Assembly (NCBI RefSeq): GCF_027409185.1 | Contig: NC_084467.1 | Location: 14,126,501-14,190,500, forward strand | Length of the DNA: 64,000 nucleotides | Origin: Cynocephalus volans | Lineage: Eukaryota; Chordata; Mammalia; Dermoptera; Cynocephalidae | Direction of reading: 5' to 3' | In this document: positions 21,618 through 33,695 of the stretch, piece after piece | How the letters are laid out: each line of letters starts with the position of its first letter | How positions within the stretch are numbered: the stretch's first letter is position 1 | Program-made: the position numbers and the translations under genes | The notes under the pieces: model-generated | Database searches by the model: none | Seen by the model: the letters and a program-made list of their open reading frames with translations, nothing else | Told to the model about the DNA's origin: nothing

Positions 21618-22200
21618 ACCAAAACCTCTTTTTATTGTGGTAAGATACACATAACACAAAATTCATCATCATAACCACTCTAAAGTGTACAATTCAGTGG
21701 CATTAAGTACACTCACAATGTTGTGCATCTATTTGTTTTGTCTGATTACAAAAGATATACAAATATTTACTATGGAATACATGACTGGAAAAACACAGAG
21801 AAGCCCAAGATGGTAGAAATCACTCCCTCCCAGAAATAATCAGCTATTGCTTTGACTTCTTTATTTCCAATCTCTTATCATTCATGATTTTAAAAATAAA
21901 AATGAAACCTTACTCTCGTAACTGAACTTTTCCCCTATGAGAATATTATGACTACTTTCATGTGCTGAGTTTAAAAAATATACCTCCGGACTTCCTTGTA
22001 TTATGGCACGATAATATAAATAATAGAATATTTACCATTTTAACCATTTTTGAGTGTATACTTCGGAGGCATTAAGTACTTTCACGTTGTCGTGCAACCA
22101 TCATCACTATTCCCCTCCCAAACTTTTTCATTATCCCAAACTGAAACTGTGTCCCCACCAGACACCACCTCTCCGTCACCTCTTCTCCCTCCCTCACCTC
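21618..22200 (-). repeat. L1 3' UTR fragments, antisense, interrupted
   Basis: The words 'tttttattgtggtaagatac' and 'acaattcagtggcattaagt' occur at the left. A second reading, 'cggaggcattaagtactttc' then 'gttgtcgtgcaaccatcatc', occurs at 22064-22105. Both are complements of an old L1 3' UTR. The middle (about 21730-22010) is different AT-rich sequence, probably another old repeat. Confidence 0.7.
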
Positions 22201-22868
22201 TGGTGAGTAAAAGTTGCCTTTAACTTCGGCATACTTTTCTCACAAGGACAAAGATTTCTCTGACTCATCTGCACTAGATAATTGGGAATGTGCCTTAAGC
22301 ACAGAGGCAGACTGGTTTCCATTCATTCTGGAAAGTTGTGCAAACAAACAAAGCAGCACCCAGCTCAGTGGGATGCTTTGGGGCAGGAGAATCTGATGAA
22401 CAGCTTCTTTCTCAAAACAGTAATACTCATTCCTTGTTGCCACAGGGAAAGACAAAGGGAAAAACACTCGTGTGTTCTCTACGTACTGTCTCCAACCTCA
22501 GGCTCAATTAATTACTTTGGGTGCTTTGACAAAAATATAGTTTGAGAATGGCCAAGGTATAAAACATGTTCATTGTGTTAGAACTGTGAGTTCTAATTAT
22601 GCGATTACAAACACTCGTAGCATGTGGGGCTGTAGTTACGCAGTAATAATCTCTTCTAGGTTGTGTGACACCCAGGACGGGGACTGTATTTAAGGAACAT
22701 TGAGCTGCAGTTACACTCAGGGATGAGCAGGAGGATGGAGGGTTGGATGACCAGGGCTTGGGGTGTAAAGTGGGCACCAGGAAAGGTCCCCTTTATAGGA
22801 GGTAGCAAGGTCTGGAAAGGAGTGACAGGCTGGCATGTCAGCAAAATTTGACAGACTGCGTTCCACCT
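22201..22868. other. Intergenic sequence, nothing recognised
   Basis: Unique sequence without a supported gene or repeat. Confidence 0.45.
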
Positions 22869-22869
22869 T

Positions 22870-23370
22870 TCATTCATCAGACATTTATTAAACTCTACTC
22901 CCTGCAAGATGCTAGGGTCACGGTTGCGATGGGTGGGCACATTTCACCAGGGAAGCCGAGGAATACACTGGTGAACAACTGCATGCAATAATGGCAGATT
23001 GGCAAATGTCAGTGCAAGAAATAATAGATCTGTGGTGGAGAGTGACAGCAGGGACACATTTAAGGTAGTTCTCAAGGTGGCTTCTCCGAACAGGTGGCAT
23101 TGAAGCTGGAATATGAAGGATGAGACAGACTTAGGCTAGAGGGAGGAAGGGAGGAAGTTTGGGGGTGTGTGTGGAGAGAGAGAAAGAGAGAGAACAAGAG
23201 GAAGAGCGTTCTAGGGGAGGGGACGCCAAGAGCAAAGGCCCTGTGTCCTACCCAAGAGAAGGCCAATGCGGCTGGAGAGCGGGTAAGAGGTGAGGCCAGA
23301 TCAGAAAGGATAAGAAGTTTGAATTTTATTCCCAGCCCACTGAGAAGCCTTCAGAGGATTTTTTTAAAAT
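22870..23370 (+). repeat. Old interspersed repeat, family uncertain
   Basis: 'cattcatcagacatttatta', 'agagcgttctaggggagg' and 'gagcaaaggccctgtgtcc' are hallmarks of the same ancient repeat as at 15465. It includes a purine-rich GAGA patch near 23173-23195. Confidence 0.55.
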
Positions 23371-23374
23371 TATT

Positions 23375-24445
23375 TTTTAATAAACTTTTAATTTTAGAAT
23401 AGTTTTGAAGGTACAGAAAAGTTTCAAGCGTAGTACAATGAATTTCCATATGCTCCATGCCCAGTTTCCCCTAATGTTAACATGATACACGAATACGTTT
23501 CATTTATCTCAACTAAGGAACCAACATGGATACATTGTCATTAACTACAGTCCACACTTTATTCAAAGTTCCTAGGATTTTATCTAACGTCCTTTTTCTA
23601 TTCCAGGATTCTAAGGCTTTATATAAGCCTTCGTGTCTCCTTAGGCTCCTCTTGGCAGTGATGGTTTTCCAGATTCTCCTGTTTCTGGATGTTCTTGACA
23701 GTTTTGAGGATTCCTCATTAAGCATTCTGTAGACTGTCTTGCAGTTTGGTTCCATCTGATGTTTTCCTCGTGGGGTTATGGCTTTTAAGAGGAAGACCAC
23801 AGAGATAAAGTGACCTTCTCATCGTATGATGTCAAGATACATGTTATCCACATGACTTATCACCGTTGATGTTGACTTTGGTCAAGGTAGTGTTTATCAG
23901 GTTTCTGGGCTGTACAGTTACTCTTTTTCCCCCTTTCCATGTTCAATCTTGTAGAAGGAAGTCACTATGTGCCACCTCACTTATAGGGTGGGGAGTTATG
24001 TTCCACTCCTCGAGAGGGGGAGTATTTCCATAAGTTATTTGAATTCTTCTGTATGGGAGGTTTATCTATTCTTGCCCATTTGTTTACTTATTCACTCATC
24101 TATTTAAATCAGTATAAACTCATAGGTATTCACTTTATAGTTTGGATTATTCTCCAGTAATACATAGTTTATTTTGCTCAAATTATCCTAGTTTGGAACA
24201 TTGGGAACTCTTTCAGTATACTCCTGTGTCCCCCTGACATACCCCCATCATTTTTTTCTTGAGCACTTTCTCACTCTCCTGCACCACAGTATGGTCCAGA
24301 CACATCTTGTATATTACCTGCCCAGTCCTAGGATCAGCCCTTTCTCCAGGGAGCTCTGGTTCCTTTTACTAAGGAATGATATTGAAAACCAAACTGTGGA
24401 CACTGGGTCTTCAGAGGTTGTTATACACAAGGCAGGTGTTGTCTG
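23375..24445 (-). repeat. Old L1 (L1M-type) 3' UTR, antisense
   Basis: A long recognisable stretch: 'tagaatagttttgaaggtac', 'cccagtttcccctaatgtta', 'tctccttaggctcctcttgg' and 'gacttatcaccgttgatgtt'. It is homologous to the element at 28045-29300. Its short frames are not genes. Confidence 0.75.
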
Positions 24446-24734
24446 ATTTTGGTTTTAAATGTGGCATTCTGGCTGCATGGAATGTATCAGTGGGTGGCCA
24501 AAGAGGAAGCCACGATACCAGTTAGGAGGTTATGGTGGTCATCCAGGTGAGAAGCAGTGACCTGGATATACAAGGACACAGGGGCAGCTAGACATGAGTC
24601 CTTGTCATGGCAATGTGCCCACCAGATTGTTCCTCCTGCCCAGCCTGCCTCTACACCTGAGCCTTGCAATACAGTCCCTTCTCTTCAATTGTCCTGAATT
24701 GATTTCTGTTGCTTACAATCAGGGACCTTACCCA

Positions 24735-24885
24735 ATAGAGTTTAGGAACTCTCACCTTTAACCTTTACAGTGGGTTTCTAGAAGACAGGGTCTGGGCATG
24801 GTTTATTTCACCATCCCCCCAACTCTTGCACAGAGCCTGGCACATGGGCCATGCTCAAGAAATGCTTGTTGAGCTGAATTTGTGC
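24735..24885 (+). repeat. L2 LINE 3' end, sense
   Basis: 'cttgcacagagcctggcaca' and 'ctcaagaaatgcttgttgag' match the L2 3' terminus. Confidence 0.8.
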
Positions 24886-24950
24886 CATTCAATGTACAAA
24901 CAGTTGGCTGTGCAATGGAGCACCGTTAACAGGGCTGGGGGGCACCATGG

Positions 24951-25105
24951 TAACCCACTTAAGAAAATAAACTGTTGCAAGATCTTTCCCCACACTCATT
25001 TACATGGAAACAATTAGTGTGCTAATTAAAATTGAGTCTTATCTGTTCATCAAAGTAGGCCCAGCAGGACCTCCAGTTGGCAAGATTTTGTTGGCAAAAA
25101 GTTTG
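24951..25105 (+). repeat. Imperfect direct repeat, copy A (possible enhancer)
   Basis: It aligns along its whole length with copy B at 25381-25528. Shared blocks include 'aaga-aa-a-actgtt', 'ttatct-t', 'ccagcaggacc', 'ttggcaa' and 'gtttg'. It contains TAATTA-type homeodomain words. It has no poly(A) tail or target duplication and does not look like a young SINE. The adjacent spacer 25106-25380 is also AT-rich, with 'cattaatgag' and 'aattaatag'. Confidence 0.6.
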
Positions 25106-25380
25106 AGGCTTTCTGTTAGTAGAAAATAAGCCATTTTCATCTCTCACCGAATGTTTAATAATTCAGGTGGCTGCTGAATTTGGCTGGCCCTCAGTTCAAT
25201 GGGTTCACATTAATGAGGCTGGCAAACACATGTCAGTCAACAGCTCCATGTCACAACACAAATGAGTGAGAATTTGTAATCCTTCTTCCAGCCTGGCATG
25301 GCTGGAGTTTGCCTTGCTCCATAAAGGAAGAGTGTGTTGCCCAAATTAATAGTATAAACAAGATTTCAGAAGGGAATGTT

Positions 25381-25528
25381 TAACCTAGTTAAGAGAACAC
25401 ACTGTTTTCAAGCAATTAGTACCATTTGCACACAATGAATGAACTAATTGCAGATAAGCCTTATTTCTGCCATTAAGAGGCATCCAGCAGGACCAGTACT
25501 TGGCAACACTTTGCCAATGGTTAGTTTG
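25381..25528 (+). repeat. Imperfect direct repeat, copy B (possible enhancer)
   Basis: Partner of copy A, offset 430 bp. It carries CAATTAG, CTAATTG and 'tttgccaatgg'. The two copies have diverged greatly, so the duplication or shared origin is old. Confidence 0.6.
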
Positions 25529-25599
25529 TATCACCACATGTTCTTGAAAGGAATAATGTAGCAATTCACTGAAAGCAATCTCCTATATTCAGATTTCTA

Positions 25600-25725
25600 A
25601 GTAATTTTCAGTAATTCTCACTAGGCCTTAATTTCAGTGTCTATAAAATGGGGGTAATACCTATCTCATAGGGTTGTTGTGAGGAGTTAATGAGTGAGTT
25701 TATGTCCATAAATGGGAGCTAGATT
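25600..25725 (+). repeat. MIR SINE, sense
   Basis: 'gtctataaaatgggggtaat' then 'acctatctcatagggttgtt' is a well-preserved MIR core. Confidence 0.85.
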
Positions 25726-25834
25726 CACTCTGGCCTTCCCCCAAATTTGGTCAAATGAGGAGACAGACTCTGGGCTCAGTTGCTGATCGGGACTACTAGG
25801 AATCCCGCTGTTTCAATTCAGCAGCCACTGCTTT

Positions 25835-25980
25835 CATGGAATAAGGACAGTATCCCCCTTCAATCTGGGCTCTGCTACCAACTAGCTGGGCAACTTGGGG
25901 ACAAACTTCTCTAAATTTCACATCTCTCCTTTTGTGAAATGATCTGGGTAAATTAACTTTCTGATTCAATAAAAAAAAAA
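25835..25980 (+). repeat. MIR SINE, sense
   Basis: 'gggctctgctaccaactagc' and 'gggcaacttggggacaaact' match the MIR 5' half. Confidence 0.75.
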
Positions 25981-25999
25981 CTTAACAAAAATAATACAT

Positions 26000-27360
26000 T
26001 TCTTTGCTTGCTTATATTCTGTTGGGGAGAAAAACCTTTTTCTCTACCCTATTGGGTTCAGTTCTAGGAGCCTACAAATTAAACCAACAAAAGACAGATT
26101 GATAGAAAAAAAATCACATAATTTTTACTAATATTCATGTACCCAGGAGATCACAGAAAAGAAGCAGTTAGACTGATGGACATATATGCCCTTCTAAAAC
26201 AAGAAAGAGGGTTGGGCTTCAAAGGATAATAAATTGTGGGCAAGTGTTACAGGATGGCATTTCCAGGTGCTTGGTCAGACTGTAAAGAAAAACCTTTCAC
26301 GGGACCAAGAGGAGCCTACAATGCAGCAAGCACTCATGTGGGGAAAGGAGAGGAAGAGGAGTAGACAGACGGAACATTCAAACAAGCAGACTTTATTGTA
26401 AAGTGAAAGTACATGCAGAAGGGTGCACAGGAGCTTCTGTGTGGGAGGAGCACCCCTGGATTCTTAGGGGGAGGGTTTATATGCTGTTCTGGGACAGGGG
26501 TGTTTCTCTATCCTAACTAAGGGGAGGAATATTCAGCCATGTGGGAGGATCTAGGGTAATTAAGTCCTAACAGGCTGAGGCAAGGTTGCGTTGGCTGCCA
26601 CGTGTCTCTGAGTATCTGAAGTTTTGGGTCATGTGCAGTGAAGTCACTTTTCCCTTAATTTTGTCCTTTCTGGTCTAGCATCAAGGGTAGAAGGTCATAT
26701 AGTGGTCATCTGCACTTTTGTTTCTCTTAGTGCACAGGCACTGCAGTTTTTGGAAACTTCAAATTTCCAGGTGTAGCATAGTGATTGGTAGGGTGGTTAA
26801 GCTGTCGTCAGCTCATTATGGGTTCATTAACTGCAAATCAAGGAGGCATCTAGTGCTGATCCAATCTGAATATTTATGAGCAGCCTCCCTGGGGCGTGTC
26901 CCTATTCTGTCCTGCCTCAAAAGTAACTAGGAAATATATGGGAGAACTAATGGAAAATAAGGGCTATTTCAACAAGGTCTGCTATGCAAATTTATCTTAG
27001 TGTCACCTCCTCATCTTAGATAATAAGAGCCACTCTTCTCTCCTTAATAAGGGAGAGGAGGAACCCCTTCCTCAAAGGGAAATCTATGGCCTGCTTCTTG
27101 GCAGATAAAGGGAGGCCAGAGAACTCTTTCTGCATCTGTTTATTTTCAATAACCTTCAGCTCAAAATAACACATATCAAAGTAGCATATTTTTGGATGAC
27201 ATACTTTGATCCCCTTCATTTCCCTGTAGAACTCCAACAGGTATAGCCCAGAGTTTTGCTGAGTTGAGGGGGTCTGCCCCAGAGAATCCTCCAGCTGAGC
27301 TTCTCTCTTGACTGTGGGGTGAGACCTTGAAGACCTCTGGGCATCCAGATGGAAAAACAT
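26000..27360 (-). repeat. Unclassified repeat block, probably ERV LTR, antisense
   Basis: The portion from about 26385 has 'gcagactttattgtaaagtg' (complement of an AATAAA region) followed by several hundred bases of LTR-like composition. No gag, pol or env remains are visible. An alternative is unique sequence; I cannot name a family. Confidence 0.35.
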
Positions 27361-27364
27361 TCCT

Positions 27365-27510
27365 CTCCCCTTCATTCATTCCACAAACACTGAGTGCCCA
27401 CCACATAGCAGGTACTGTTTTAGGCACCACAGAAAAACAGATAAGTAAATGAAGAGGATGATTTTGGATGGTGAGAAGTGCTATGAAGCCAATACAATAG
27501 GGTGATATGA
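27365..27510 (+). repeat. Old interspersed repeat, family uncertain
   Basis: 'ttcattccacaaacactgag' and 'caggtactgttttaggcacc' belong to the same type as 15465 and 22870. Confidence 0.5.
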
Positions 27511-28040
27511 TAGAGACAGTCTTCATCTGGGTTAACAAGAAGCAGACTCTGAGAAAGGATTTGCATGCAAATAGTTCCTTAAGGAGGTGACCCCAAGAAA
27601 CATGGATAAGGGAGTGTGAGGTGAGATGAGGAAGGAAAGAAAATCAATAAAAGGAACGTATGCAGCTCCAACCTGTTGGGAAAATCAGGGAGCCAGAGTT
27701 ATCCCACATGGGGGGATGGAAGGACTTGGGTATTTATTTACCAACTCTCCATCAGTCATTGGTAGAGGGATGCTCTTGGGCAAGACAATAAGAGGCAGTA
27801 ATTCCCTAGCTATTCTGTATGCTGCACATGGGCAGTGCCACTCAGAGCCAAAGGTGCTGGCGGTTGGAAGTCAGACCAGCACACCCAGAATTGGTTAAGG
27901 CCAGGGGGTTGTATGCAGAGGAGTTGTGATATCCCTGCAAAAAGTCTGGGGAAGGGAAGTACTAATTTCATTGGTTTTCAACTCAATTGCTAATGTTTCT
28001 CTCCACTGGAATTCTTTTTCTTGGGGAGGGGAGAGCCATG
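27511..28040. other. Unclassified, probably repeat-derived
   Basis: 'ggatttgcatgcaaatagtt' then 'ccttaaggaggtgacccc' looks like a multi-copy mammalian sequence (possibly LTR). A similar opening, 'agcagaccctgaaagcag', recurs at 29789. No gene. Confidence 0.35.
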
Positions 28041-28044
28041 AGAT

Positions 28045-29300
28045 TATGGCTATTTTCTTTCCACTTTTTCTTTTGAAGTAATTTAAAGTTTACCGAAGAA
28101 TTGCAAGCATAGTACAAATAACTTTTTTCCTGAACATTTTTGTCCAAGAGCATCTTGGTGACAGGATGCTTCTTCACCCCCAAATTCTTTAGTATTTATT
28201 CATTCCCTGCAAAGAGAGACATTCTCTCACATAACCATAATATAACCATCCAAATTGGGAAATTAATACCGATACATTACAACTTCACAGCCCACCAACC
28301 CCCAATTGTCCAGTACAGTCCTTTATAGCAAAAATAGTCCAATCGAGGTCACATATTGCACACATCACTAAAGGTCCCTTTAGTCTCCTTCAGTCTGGAG
28401 CAGTTCCTCTGACTTTCATGACCTCGACACCTTTGAGGATTTGAAGCCAGTTATTCTGCAGAATGTCCCTCAATTTGAGTTTGCCTAATGTTTCCCCGTG
28501 ATTAGATTCAAGTTATGAATTTTGGCAAGAATTATCACCAAAGTGCTGCTGGGTTCTTTTCACTGCATCCTCTCAGGTGGCATGCAACTTTGATTTCTCC
28601 CAATACTGATAATGTTGATCACTTGATTAAGGTAGCATCTGCCAGCTTCCTTCCTGTAGAGTTACTGTTTTTCCCTTCTTAATTAATAAGTACTTTGTGG
28701 CAAGGCATTTTGAGGCTATGTAAGTAACCTGCTCCTCATCAAACTTTCACCCACTAGTTTTACCATCCATTGCTATTTCTTGGCAGAATTAGCTATTACT
28801 ACGATGATTGCCAAATAGTGATTTTCTAATTCCATCTTCCTTCTACATTTATGAGTTGGATTTCTACTGGAGTACCTTTCTCTTCTCCCCAGTTATTTAT
28901 TCCTTCGTGTATTTATATCCATGTGGATCATGGATTCCTCCTTTATTCAATGGATTATATTCTTTCTCAACATGATCTTTTTGATGCTCAAATTGTCCCA
29001 GATCTGGCCAGTGTGAGCCCCTCCAAGCTAGCTTTCGTGTCCTCTTTGACATTTTCTCATCATACTTTGAGCAACTCCTTATTTTCCAGCACAAGATGTT
29101 CTAGCTTATCCTGTATTTTCTCTTCCCCAGCTTTGAAATTAGCCATTTCTCCAAGGAGCCCTGGTTCCTTTCAGTGGAGAATGGTTTTTAGAAACCAAGA
29201 TCTGGGTGATAAAGGTGCTCATTGCTATTGGGATGTTGGGGCTCTGAGGCCCTCTCAGTGACCACATGCATCTCTTCTATGTTTATTTCTTTATCTATCT
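28045..29300 (-). repeat. Old L1 (L1M-type) 3' UTR, antisense
   Basis: 'aagtttaccgaagaattgca', 'gtctccttcagtctggagca', 'ctccaaggagccctggttcc' and 'aaaccaagatctgggtgata' parallel the element at 23375-24445. The frame at 28851-29261 lies inside it and is not a gene. Confidence 0.75.
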
Positions 29301-29780
29301 GTATATACTGAAAATCTGAGTTCACACTTATACCTTCAATTCTAATCTGATACCACAAAATTTAATCTCATTTTTCTCCCTTTCCATATTTGTAACTCCT
29401 TCTCTGATGATAAAAAACAAGGTTCCCATTATCTTCAATATACTTATCAGATCAATTTCCCTCTATGTAACTAATCTCCTTTGTGCTCTTGCCCATGCAC
29501 TCAGTCATCCTCTTCACCCTGCCAGGGCACTGTCACCCCATTCCAGGTCTTCCATACCACTTCCTCCCCCATGCAAACACCCCCTTCTCTCTGCTCAGGC
29601 TCCAACAGCTCCCACCAGACTGCCAGGCCACAAACACTGTCTCCATGCAAACATCCTTGTTTGTCTCAACCTGATGGCTCTTGGACTACATCATTCAAGA
29701 AGGCAGATAGGAAAGAAGAATGGTGCCAACTGGAGTTCTAATTCTGACAATGCATCCTGAGATGCAATGCAACCTGAAGG
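29301..29780. other. Intergenic or old repeat, nothing secure
   Basis: C-rich 'ctcttgcccatgcactcagt' text resembles the complement of the old 15465-type repeat. No gene supported. Confidence 0.35.
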
Positions 29781-30205
29781 TTGAGTTCTGTGGAAGCAGA
29801 CCCTGAAAGCAGAATGTGTATGTGACTTATTGAGGAAATACTCTCAGGAGAAATTAGCAAGGGCATAAGAGAATCAGGACAGAGGGAAAGAAGGAGCCAC
29901 ATAAGACTGTGGCTTAAGATGAAGTCTAGCTTCAGTCTGTTCCCACAAAGAGTTCTGTTACATACCTGCTGCCCCAGCCAGTCATGGGGAGGGAATGTAA
30001 CTCCATGCAAGATAACTTCAATCACCCGAGGGAAATCCTCCCAGGAGGGTTGCAGTTTGAACCATCCATAAAAGCAGCAACAGGACCTACGGGATGGGCA
30101 ACCTAATCAAAAAAGGGATACCAGGGGATCTCAGTGTTGCACCAACAACCTCTGCTACACATCCATTGTATCTATTTTGAAGAGAACTAAGATTTATATT
30201 CTGGA
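29781..30205. other. Unclassified, possibly LTR-derived
   Basis: It opens with 'ggaagcagaccctgaaagca' in the manner of 27536. No coding remains. Confidence 0.3.
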
Positions 30206-30212
30206 CACACTG

Positions 30213-30440
30213 GACCAAGGGTCAACAAAGTTTTTCTCTAAAGGGCCAGATAGTAAACATTTTAGGCATTAGAGGCCATATGGTCTCTGTCACAATAACC
30301 TAACTCTGTCCTTCTAGCACTCAAGCAGGCATAGACATTATGTAAATAAATGGGTGTGGTGGTATTTCTATAAAACTTTATTTACAGAAACAGGCAGAGG
30401 GCTATATTTGGCCCGTAGGCTATAGTTCGTGGGTCCCTGC
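30213..30440 (+). repeat. hAT-Charlie-type non-autonomous DNA transposon
   Basis: 'ctctaaagggccagatagta', 'catatggtctctgtcacaa', 'aaaactttatttacagaaac' and 'atatttggcccgtaggctat' follow a widespread hAT MITE-like family, ending near 'gtgggtccctg'. Exact family name not fixed. Confidence 0.7.
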
Positions 30441-30764
30441 AGCTTCTCCTGCCAGGTTATGAATCCAAACAAATCCAGGTACTCTGTGATGGTCCGTTTA
30501 TGAATACTCCTTCTAAAACACCAGGTTTACCCCATTCCAGCCCCTCCCATTGTTTTTGAAGGCATAAGCATAGCCATCAGACAGAGGGTATGAGAACAAT
30601 GGCTCTAAATTTTCTCTCAGTTTGGAACCTGGAACTGGCTTAAAGGGCAAATTACTCATTCAGGGCTCAAACTCTCTAAGGAGCCTGAAACCCATCACTA
30701 AAATCTTAAGGAAATGGAGAAAGTTGAACTGAGTGGCTTAAAAAGATGACATCACTTGTAAAAG

Positions 30765-32335
30765 AATAAATCTGGACCCCTGCCTCACACCATATACAAA
30801 AATTAACGAAATGGATCACAGACTTAAATGTAAGAGCAAAAGCTATAAATTCTTATAAGAAAACAGAGGCATGAATCTTTGCAACCTTGGATTAAGAATG
30901 GTTTCTTAGATATAACACTTAAAACACAAAGCAACCCAATCAAAAATAGAAAAATTAGACTTTGTCAAAATTAAAAACTTCTGTGCATCAAGCAACACTG
31001 TGATGGTTAATATTACACGTTAACATGACTAGGCTACAGTATCCAATTGTTTAAGCAAAACACTAGTCTAGATGTTGCTGTGAAGGTATTTTGTAGATAT
31101 GGCTAACATCTATAATCCGTTGATTTAAGTAAAAGAGATTACCCTCCACGATATGGGTGGGCCTCATCCAGTCGGTTGAAGGCCTTAAGAGCAAAATTTG
31201 AGGATTCTGAGAGAAAAAGAAATTCTGCCTCAAGACTGCATCATTAACTCTGAGTTTCCAGCCTGCCAGCCTGCCCTGTGAATTTCAGAGTTGACAATTC
31301 CCACAATCATGTGAGCCAATTCCTTAAAATCTTTTTTATTGCTTCTGTTTCTCTGGAGAGTGCTGACTGATTCAGATACTATCAAGAAAGTGAAAAGGAA
31401 ATTCACAGAATAGGAGAAGATATTTACAAATCGTATATCTGATAAGGGTCTAGTACACAGAATATGCAAAGAACTGTTCTAACTCAACAGTAAAAGGACA
31501 GCCTAATTTAAAAATGGCCAAAAGGTTTGAATAGACATTTCTCCAAAGAAGAGACACAAATGGGCAATAAGCACATGAAAAGATGCTTAACATCATTAGG
31601 CACTAGGGAAATGAAAACCATGAGATAACACTTCACATCCACTAGGATGGCTGCAATTTAGAAATGGAAAGTAACAAGTGTTGACAAGGATGTGGAGAAA
31701 ATGGAGCTCTCGTAAATTGCTGGTGGGAATATAAAATATAGTAGCCACTGTGGAAAACAGTTTGAAGTTCCTCAGAAAGTTAAACATAGTTGCCCTATGA
31801 CCCAGCAATTCCACCCCAAGATATACACCCAAGAGAATCGAAAACATGTATTCACATAAAAACTTGTGCATGAATGTTCACAGCAGCATTATTCATAATA
31901 GCCAAAACATGGAAATAACCCAGATATCCATCAAATGACAAATGGATAAACAAAATGTGGTATAGCCATAAAAAGGAATGAAATACTGATACAAACTACA
32001 ACATGGATAAACTTTGAAAACATTGTGCTAAATGAAAGGAGTCACACTCAAAAGACTGCATATTCTAGGATTCCATTTATATGAGCTGACCAGAATATAA
32101 AAATCTTTATATACAGAAAGTAAAGTAGTGGTGGCCAGGTGGCAGAGAGAAGGAGAAATGAGGACTGATTGCTAATGTGTACAGAATTTCCTTTTTGGGT
32201 GATGAAAATATTCTAGAATTAAATAGTGGTGATGGTTGTACCACTCTGTGAATATACTAGAAACCACTGAATTATACACTTTAAAATAATGAATTTTATG
32301 GTATGTGAAAATCTTAATTTTTAAAAAGGACATGA
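30765..32335 (+). mobile_element. Old L1 3' part (ORF2 C-terminus and 3' UTR), sense
   Basis: 'ggacccctgcctcacaccat', 'aagaaagtgaaaaggaaatt', 'tatacacccaagagaatcg' and the 3' UTR phrase 'attatacactttaaaataat' are standard old L1 text. The ORF2 frame is destroyed by stops. It is interrupted by an LTR at 31000-31375. Sequence very similar to the L1 at 49020-50790. Confidence 0.85.
31000..31375 (+). repeat. Solitary LTR nested in L1
   Basis: It starts 'gtgatggttaatattacacg' and ends 'ctctggagagtgctgactga' plus 'ttcag', splitting the L1 text 'aacact / atcaagaaag'. The flanks acact and atact fit a 5-bp target duplication with one change. It contains 'gtgggcctcatccagtcggt', a common LTR phrase. 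Family not named. Confidence 0.7.
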
Positions 32336-32339
32336 TAGA

Positions 32340-33085
32340 GGCTAAAATAGCAGACAAACACTATTAATTTACTATCCCCTTCCATTACTATCCCCAATAG
32401 TGATAGAACCTTTAATTTTTATCTGAATTCATGGCCACCTGCAATAAAGGGCACATTTCCTGTAGGTTGTAGCTAGGTGAGGACATGTGGCTAACTTCTG
32501 GCCTATGAGAACCAAGCAGGGAGAGAATAGGACTTTTTCTTCTGCCCTTCCCCTTTCCTATCGCCTGGAATGTGACGTGGTGGTTGGAAGTCAGACAACC
32601 ACCTTGGACCATGAATTGTCAATGAAACATGGTATCAGCAAAACTGAAGGAGCCTAGGTCCCAGTGACTGAGGAGTTGCCATGGACTGCTACCATAGACT
32701 TCTTTCACATGAGAGAGAAATATCTTTTTATTGAGGAGAAAAAAATAGATGACAAGTTTTATATTGTTTCTGCCCCTGCAACTGTGCATGCAACAGCTCA
32801 TGTTTGCTCTAGTCAGCATCAGCTGGGATGGCTGGAAGGCTGGAAACTGGAATCATCTGAAGGCTTGTTCACTCCCAAGTCTGGCAGATGTTGCTGCTGT
32901 TGGCTGGGATCTTAGCTGAGGCCATCAGACAGAATGCCCAAACATAGCTTGTCTGTATGACCTGGACTTCCTCACAACATGGTGACAGTTCTAAAGGACA
33001 TAGACATAAGGATCCCCAGGCAAAAATTATATTACCTTTTAGGTCCTAGCTTCAGAAGTTATGCATTTTCATGGCTTTCTATTCT
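32340..33085. other. Intergenic sequence, partly old repeat
   Basis: 'gaggacatgtggctaacttc' resembles an old LTR or DNA-transposon phrase. No gene recognised. Confidence 0.35.
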
Positions 33086-33184
33086 TTAGATACAAATCAC
33101 TAGGATTCAATTGTTAGTGTTGTTCAAATCTTCTATATCTGCACTGATTCTTTTGTCTACATATTTTATCAATTACTGACATAG

Positions 33185-33695
33185 AAACTGTATCAGTTTT
33201 CTATTGCTACTACAACAAATTACCACAAACCGAGTAGCTTAAGTAATGTAAATTTATTATCTTATAGTTCTGTAGGTCACAGCAATTTGACATGGGTCTC
33301 AGTGTGCTAACAACAAGGTGTTGGCAGGACTCCTTTCTTTTCTGGGGGCTCTAGAGAAGTATCTGTTCCCTTACGTTTTCCAGCCTCTAGAGGCTTCTGC
33401 ATTCCTTGTTTTGTGGCTTGTCCCTCCATCTTCAAAGCCAGAGATGGCAGACTGAACCTATCTCTCATCGCATCATTCTGACCTCTTCTCCCTCCCTCTT
33501 GCGCTTTTAAGGACCCTGTGATTACATTGGGCCAACTCAAATAATCCAGCTAACTTACCTATTTTAACATCAGCTCATTATCAACCTTAATTCCAGCTGC
33601 AACTTTAGTCTTCCTTTGCTGTGTAAAGTAACATATTTACAGATTCCAGGGATTAAGACATGGACATCTTTGGGGGACTGTGATTCTGCCCATGA
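33185..33695 (-). repeat. MLT1-type MaLR LTR, antisense
   Basis: 'tatcagttttctattgctac' and 'tacaacaaattaccacaaac' open it; 'gattacattgggccaactca' and 'gattccagggattaagacat' close it. This is the complement of the LTR type at 61728-62430. Confidence 0.75.

Noticed and set aside
28851..29261. 136-codon plus-strand ORF
   Set aside because: It lies wholly inside an antisense old L1 3' UTR.
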